Shown here: one piece after another, positions 6,492 through 9,592 of the stretch | Position numbering within the stretch: position 1 is the first letter of the stretch | Layout: every line of letters starts with the position of its first letter | From: JBFISM01 sp041608535 | Lineage (GTDB): Bacteria; Actinomycetota; Acidimicrobiia; Spongiisociales; UBA5794 | NCBI GenBank assembly: GCA_041608535.1 | Contig: JBFISM010000141.1 | Coordinates: forward strand, 1 to 9,592 | Direction: 5' to 3' | DNA length: 9,592 nt | Notes under the pieces: generated by a model | What the model saw: only the letters and a program-made list of their open reading frames with translations | Database searches by the model: none | What the model was told of the DNA's origin: nothing | Program-made: the position numbers and the translations under genes

Positions 6492-8827
6492 GCCGGCACA
6501 GCTCGTACATCGGGCGGCCGCTGCGCCGTGTGGAGGATCAGCGGCTGATCACCGGCCGGGGCAACTATGTCGACGACATCGCCCGGCGGGGCACCCTGCA
6601 TGCGGCTTTCGTGCGCTCACCGCTGGCCCATGCCACCGTCGGCGAGATCGACGTATCGCTTGCTGCGGACATGCCTGGTGTCGTCGCCGTGTGGACGGCG
6701 GCAGACCTCGGCGTCATGGCCCCGATGCCCAATCTCTTCCCGACTCCCTTCCTCGAGGACTCGAAACAGGGCAGCCCGCTGGCGCACGGTGCGGTGCACT
6801 ATGTGGGCGAGCCGGTGGCGATGGTGGTCGCCGACAGCCGCCGCCAAGCCGTCGATGCGGCTGCGGCCGTGTTCGTCGACTACGACCCCTTGCCCGTGGT
6901 TGTCGATCACTTGACGGCCCTCGACGACACCACGCCGCTCGTCCATCTTGACAGCGGCTCCAATCTCGTCACCACGTTGCGGGCCGCGTACGGGAACGTG
7001 GACGAGGCATTCGCCGGTGCCGCTCATGTGATTCCCGTCGAGGTGCATCAGCACCGAGGCGCCTGCGCCAGCATCGAGACGAGGGGTGTTCTCGCCGAGT
7101 GGGACGAGACGCTCGGCCAGCTCCTCGTGTGGTCATCGACACAATCGCCTTTTCTCCTGCGCCGCAGCCTCGCCGGCTATTTCGAGCTGCCGCTCGATGT
7201 GGTGCGGGTGATCGCCCCCGACGTCGGCGGCGGCTTCGGGCCCAAGGCCGCCCTCTACTGCGAGGACTATGCGGTGCCGGCAGCCGCCCGCCGGCTGGGA
7301 CGCCCGGTGAAGTGGGTCGAGGGACGGCGGGAGCATTTCCTCACCATGTGCCAGCAACGCGACCAGACGAACCGCTTCGAAGTCGCCGTTGATGACGACG
7401 GCGGGATCCGTGGTCTGCGGGGGCGCACCATCCACGACAACGGCGCATACGTTCCCTACGGGGTGATCTTGCCGGCCACCGGTCTCATGCTCACGCCCGG
7501 GCCATACATGGTGGGCGCTCTCGACGTTGTGATCGATGTGGTCTACACCAACAAGCCGCCCACAAATCCCATCCGCGGCGCCGGTCGGCCCTATGCCATC
7601 TTCGCCATCGAGCGTGTGGTCGATGCGATCGCCCGCAAACTGGGTCTTGGTCGCGCCGAGGTGCGGCGGCGCAACTTCATCCCTGCGGATGCGTTCCCCT
7701 ATGAGGTGCCGATCCGAGCCCGCGACGGCAGATATCTCACCTACGACAGCGGGGACTATCACCAGGCTCTGGACAATGCGCTCGCCGCGGCAACGGGGTT
7801 TGCTGAGCGCAGGGAGGAGAGCCGGCGCGGCGGCAAGCTACGTGGCCTCGGAATCGCGTCGTATGTGGAGGACACCGGGCTCGGGCCATTCGAGGGCGCC
7901 CGGGTGGAGGTGCTGCCGTCGGGTGATGTCGTGGTGACCACCGGGGCTGCCTCCCAAGGCCAGGGCCACGCCACCGTCTTCTCCCAGCTCGTCGCCGAGG
8001 AGCTCGGGATCGACCCGCAACGGGTGCGGGTGATCTCGGCGGACACCGGACGGTACGGGTACGGCGTGTCGACTGCCGCCAGCCGGACTGCGGTCACTGC
8101 CGGCTCCTCGGTTCATCTCGCCGCAGCCGAGGTGGCGACGCTGGCGAGGCACCTCGCCGCAGAGCGCATGGAGGCGGCTCCCGAGGACATGGTGCTCGAC
8201 GGTGGTGCGGTGCAAGTGGCCGGCCAGCCGGATGCTGCAGTGACCCTGGCGGAGCTGGCGACCGCCATGCAAGGTGTGCCCGCCGCTCACCTGCCCGGCG
8301 GGAGCACCGCCCCCGGGCTGGCCGCAGACGTCGCCTTCCAAATGCAGCGTCCGGCATTCGCCTACGGCACCCACGTCGCCGAGGTCGAGGTCGATCCCGA
8401 TACCGGACATGTTGCCGTGGTGCGCTACGTCGTCGCCCACGACTGCGGGGTGATGCTCAACCCCATGATCGTGGAGGGACAGATCGACGGCGGCGTGGCT
8501 CACGGGTTGGGCAATGCCCTGTCGGAACGGGTGGTCTTCTCCGAGGACGGGCAGCCGCTGGCCACGACGTTCATGGACTACCGGATCATGTCGGCGGCGG
8601 AGATACCGCCGTTCATCAAGCTGCACACCGAGATCCCGAGCCCGTTCAACCCGCTCGGGGTGAAGGGCGCCGGGGAGGGTGGCACCATCCCGGCGGCGGC
8701 TGCCGTGGTGTCGGCAGTGGAAGACGCCCTCAGCGAGTACGGCGTCGTCGTCGACCGGCACCCGCTGCAGCCGGAGACGGTCTACGCCATGATGCAGCAG
8801 GCGAGAACGGAGTCGACAGATGGTTGA
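6488..8827 (+). CDS. Xanthine dehydrogenase/CoxL-family molybdopterin-binding large subunit 2
   Basis: 779-residue second large subunit of the molybdenum hydroxylase family, directly following the first. Same architecture: an N-terminal domain opening RPLRRVEDQRLITGRGNYVDD, GGGFGPK (GGGFG at 247-251), and PIRGAGRP (361-368). GQGHATVFSQ, AASRTAVTAG and the C-terminal GVKGAGEGG follow, with Glu730 as the expected catalytic glutamate. The Cys position of form I CO dehydrogenase is Gly364, and the preceding aromatic of (A/P)YRGAGR is Ile362, so the substrate pocket differs from subunit 1. Both copies look intact, so this is not a decayed duplicate. The GTG at 6488 is chosen because it overlaps the upstream TGA by 4 nt and begins just before the conserved domain. 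An in-frame ATG at 6452 would overlap the preceding gene by 40 nt. The last codons overlap the CocE-type gene by 8 nt. It may form its own enzyme sharing the electron-transfer subunits, or a mixed complex. Confidence 0.96.
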   Translation: MSRHSSYIGRPLRRVEDQRLITGRGNYVDDIARRGTLHAAFVRSPLAHATVGEIDVSLAADMPGVVAVWTAADLGVMAPMPNLFPTPFLEDSKQGSPLAHGAVHYVGEPVAMVVADSRRQAVDAAAAVFVDYDPLPVVVDHLTALDDTTPLVHLDSGSNLVTTLRAAYGNVDEAFAGAAHVIPVEVHQHRGACASIETRGVLAEWDETLGQLLVWSSTQSPFLLRRSLAGYFELPLDVVRVIAPDVGGGFGPKAALYCEDYAVPAAARRLGRPVKWVEGRREHFLTMCQQRDQTNRFEVAVDDDGGIRGLRGRTIHDNGAYVPYGVILPATGLMLTPGPYMVGALDVVIDVVYTNKPPTNPIRGAGRPYAIFAIERVVDAIARKLGLGRAEVRRRNFIPADAFPYEVPIRARDGRYLTYDSGDYHQALDNALAAATGFAERREESRRGGKLRGLGIASYVEDTGLGPFEGARVEVLPSGDVVVTTGAASQGQGHATVFSQLVAEELGIDPQRVRVISADTGRYGYGVSTAASRTAVTAGSSVHLAAAEVATLARHLAAERMEAAPEDMVLDGGAVQVAGQPDAAVTLAELATAMQGVPAAHLPGGSTAPGLAADVAFQMQRPAFAYGTHVAEVEVDPDTGHVAVVRYVVAHDCGVMLNPMIVEGQIDGGVAHGLGNALSERVVFSEDGQPLATTFMDYRIMSAAEIPPFIKLHTEIPSPFNPLGVKGAGEGGTIPAAAAVVSAVEDALSEYGVVVDRHPLQPETVYAMMQQARTESTDG
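8809..8812 (+). promoter_or_regulatory. Ribosome binding site of the CocE/NonD gene (GGAG)
   Basis: GGAG sits 7 nt before the ATG at 8820, inside the end of the second molybdopterin subunit. It supports the overlapping start. Confidence 0.55.
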
Positions 8828-9592
8828 GGCCGGTTACGTCACGGAAGACCGCGACGGGATGCGCATCGATTGGGACGTACCCATCGAGATGGACGACGGA
8901 ATCGTGCTCCGTTGCGACGTGTACCGGCCGCAGGATGACGATCCGCATCCTGTCATCTTGTCGTACGGTCCCTACGCCAAGGGTTTGCCGTTCCAGACGG
9001 GATACGTGAGTGCCTGGGAGCGCATGGCGACACAGCACCCGGACGTCACGGCGGGGTCGACCAACAAGTACCAGAACTGGGAGGTCGTCGATCCGGAGAA
9101 ATGGGTGCCTCACGGCTACGCCTGTGTTCGGATCGATTCGAGGGGCACCGGGCGCTCACCCGGCTATGTCGACCACTTCTCCCCACGAGAGACAAAGGAC
9201 TTCTACGACTGCATCGAGTGGGCGGCGGTGCAACCGTGGTCCAACGGCAAGATCGGGCTCAACGGGATCTCGTACTACGGGATCAATCAGTGGCATGTCG
9301 CCTCGTTGCAGCCACCCCACCTGGCCGCCATGTGCGTCTGGGAGGGAGCAGCCGACTGGTACCGCGACATGACCCATCACGGCGGCATCCTGTGCACGTT
9401 TTGGGAGAACTGGTACGACATGCAGGTGAAGACCGTCCAGTACGGGCTCGGCTCGCGTGGCGGAGTGAACCCCAACACCGGCGTCAACATCTGCGGCGAC
9501 GAACAGCTGAGCGAGGAGGAGTTGGCCGCCAACCGCTGCGACTTCGGCGCCGAGATCGCCGCACATCCGCTCGACGACGAGTACCACCGTGC
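8820..9592 (+). CDS. CocE/NonD-family serine hydrolase (C-terminus beyond right edge)
   Basis: First 257 residues of an alpha/beta-hydrolase of the Xaa-Pro dipeptidyl-peptidase S15/cocaine-esterase family; whole members are usually about 550-600 residues. They cleave esters or amides of varied small molecules. The beginning is typical: a V-P-I-E-M-DDGI-VLRCDVYRP strand pair, then VILSYGPYAKG, whose Tyr commonly helps form the oxyanion hole. The segment HGYACVRIDSRGTGRSPG follows. The nucleophile elbow GLNGISYYG contains Ser151 intact (TCG at 9270-9272), unlike the first hydrolase of this operon. The catalytic Asp and His lie beyond the window. The ATG at 8820 has GGAG 7 nt upstream and overlaps the preceding stop by 8 nt, so translation is probably coupled. 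No signal peptide is seen, suggesting a cytoplasmic enzyme. Its place beside two molybdenum hydroxylase subunits suggests it hydrolyses a substrate or product of that enzyme; this is inference. Confidence 0.93.
   Translation, partial: MVEAGYVTEDRDGMRIDWDVPIEMDDGIVLRCDVYRPQDDDPHPVILSYGPYAKGLPFQTGYVSAWERMATQHPDVTAGSTNKYQNWEVVDPEKWVPHGYACVRIDSRGTGRSPGYVDHFSPRETKDFYDCIEWAAVQPWSNGKIGLNGISYYGINQWHVASLQPPHLAAMCVWEGAADWYRDMTHHGGILCTFWENWYDMQVKTVQYGLGSRGGVNPNTGVNICGDEQLSEEELAANRCDFGAEIAAHPLDDEYHR

Noticed and set aside
4221..8827. Aerobic form I CO dehydrogenase (CoxL)
   Set aside because: Both copies have Gly at the position of the active-site Cys in AYRCSFR, so form I CO oxidation is not supported; no coxMSL-type arrangement is present.
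1..9592. CRISPR arrays, tRNA/rRNA genes, insertion sequences, attachment sites
   Set aside because: No direct-repeat arrays, transposase-like frames, terminal inverted repeats or tRNA-like folds were seen on either strand. The only longer repeated words are in the homologous parts of the two molybdopterin subunits.

Overview
The window is a dense, GC-rich (about two thirds G+C by eye) stretch of bacterial chromosome. It carries eight protein genes in two divergent, tightly packed operons around one 97-nt intergenic region. The base composition, GTG/TTG starts and gene families (CocE/NonD hydrolase, tandem CoxL-type subunits, PYROXD2-like flavoprotein) suggest an actinobacterium. This is an impression, not a placement. 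No RNA genes, insertion sequences, CRISPR arrays or convincing terminators were seen. No gene-free stretch exceeds 100 nt.

Left half, minus strand, read from the centre outward: a Gfo/Idh/MocA-type NAD(P)-dependent dehydrogenase (3320-2328), a Rid-family (YjgF/UK114) protein (2298-1897), a zinc-type medium-chain alcohol dehydrogenase (1894-863), and the N-terminal 288 residues of an FAD-dependent oxidoreductase that leaves the window (866-1). The gaps are 29 nt, 2 nt and a 4-nt overlap, so this is almost surely one transcript. A plausible promoter for it (TCGACG-17-TATAAG) lies in the central region.

Right half, plus strand: an alpha/beta-hydrolase (3418-4206), two consecutive but clearly different molybdopterin-binding large subunits of the xanthine dehydrogenase/CO dehydrogenase family (4221-6491 and 6488-8827), and the first 257 residues of a CocE/NonD-family serine hydrolase (8820 to the right edge). 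These genes also touch or overlap. No FAD (CoxM) or 2Fe-2S (CoxS) partner subunit is present inside the window.

Together this looks like a catabolic cluster. Molybdenum hydroxylases would insert oxygen from water into an (N-)heterocyclic or aldehyde-like substrate, hydrolases would open or trim the product, a Rid protein would handle an enamine/imine intermediate, and several oxidoreductases would finish the job. The substrate cannot be read from the sequence. The most notable feature is that three members of recognisable enzyme families lack a textbook catalytic residue: the hydrolase has Gly where the nucleophilic Ser should be, the Rid protein has Ser where the key Arg should be, and the alcohol dehydrogenase has Gly where the first catalytic-zinc Cys should be. 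A Rid protein encoded beside a Ser-less alpha/beta-hydrolase recalls RutC and RutD of the pyrimidine-degrading Rut pathway. That parallel is my hypothesis for what the cluster might do.
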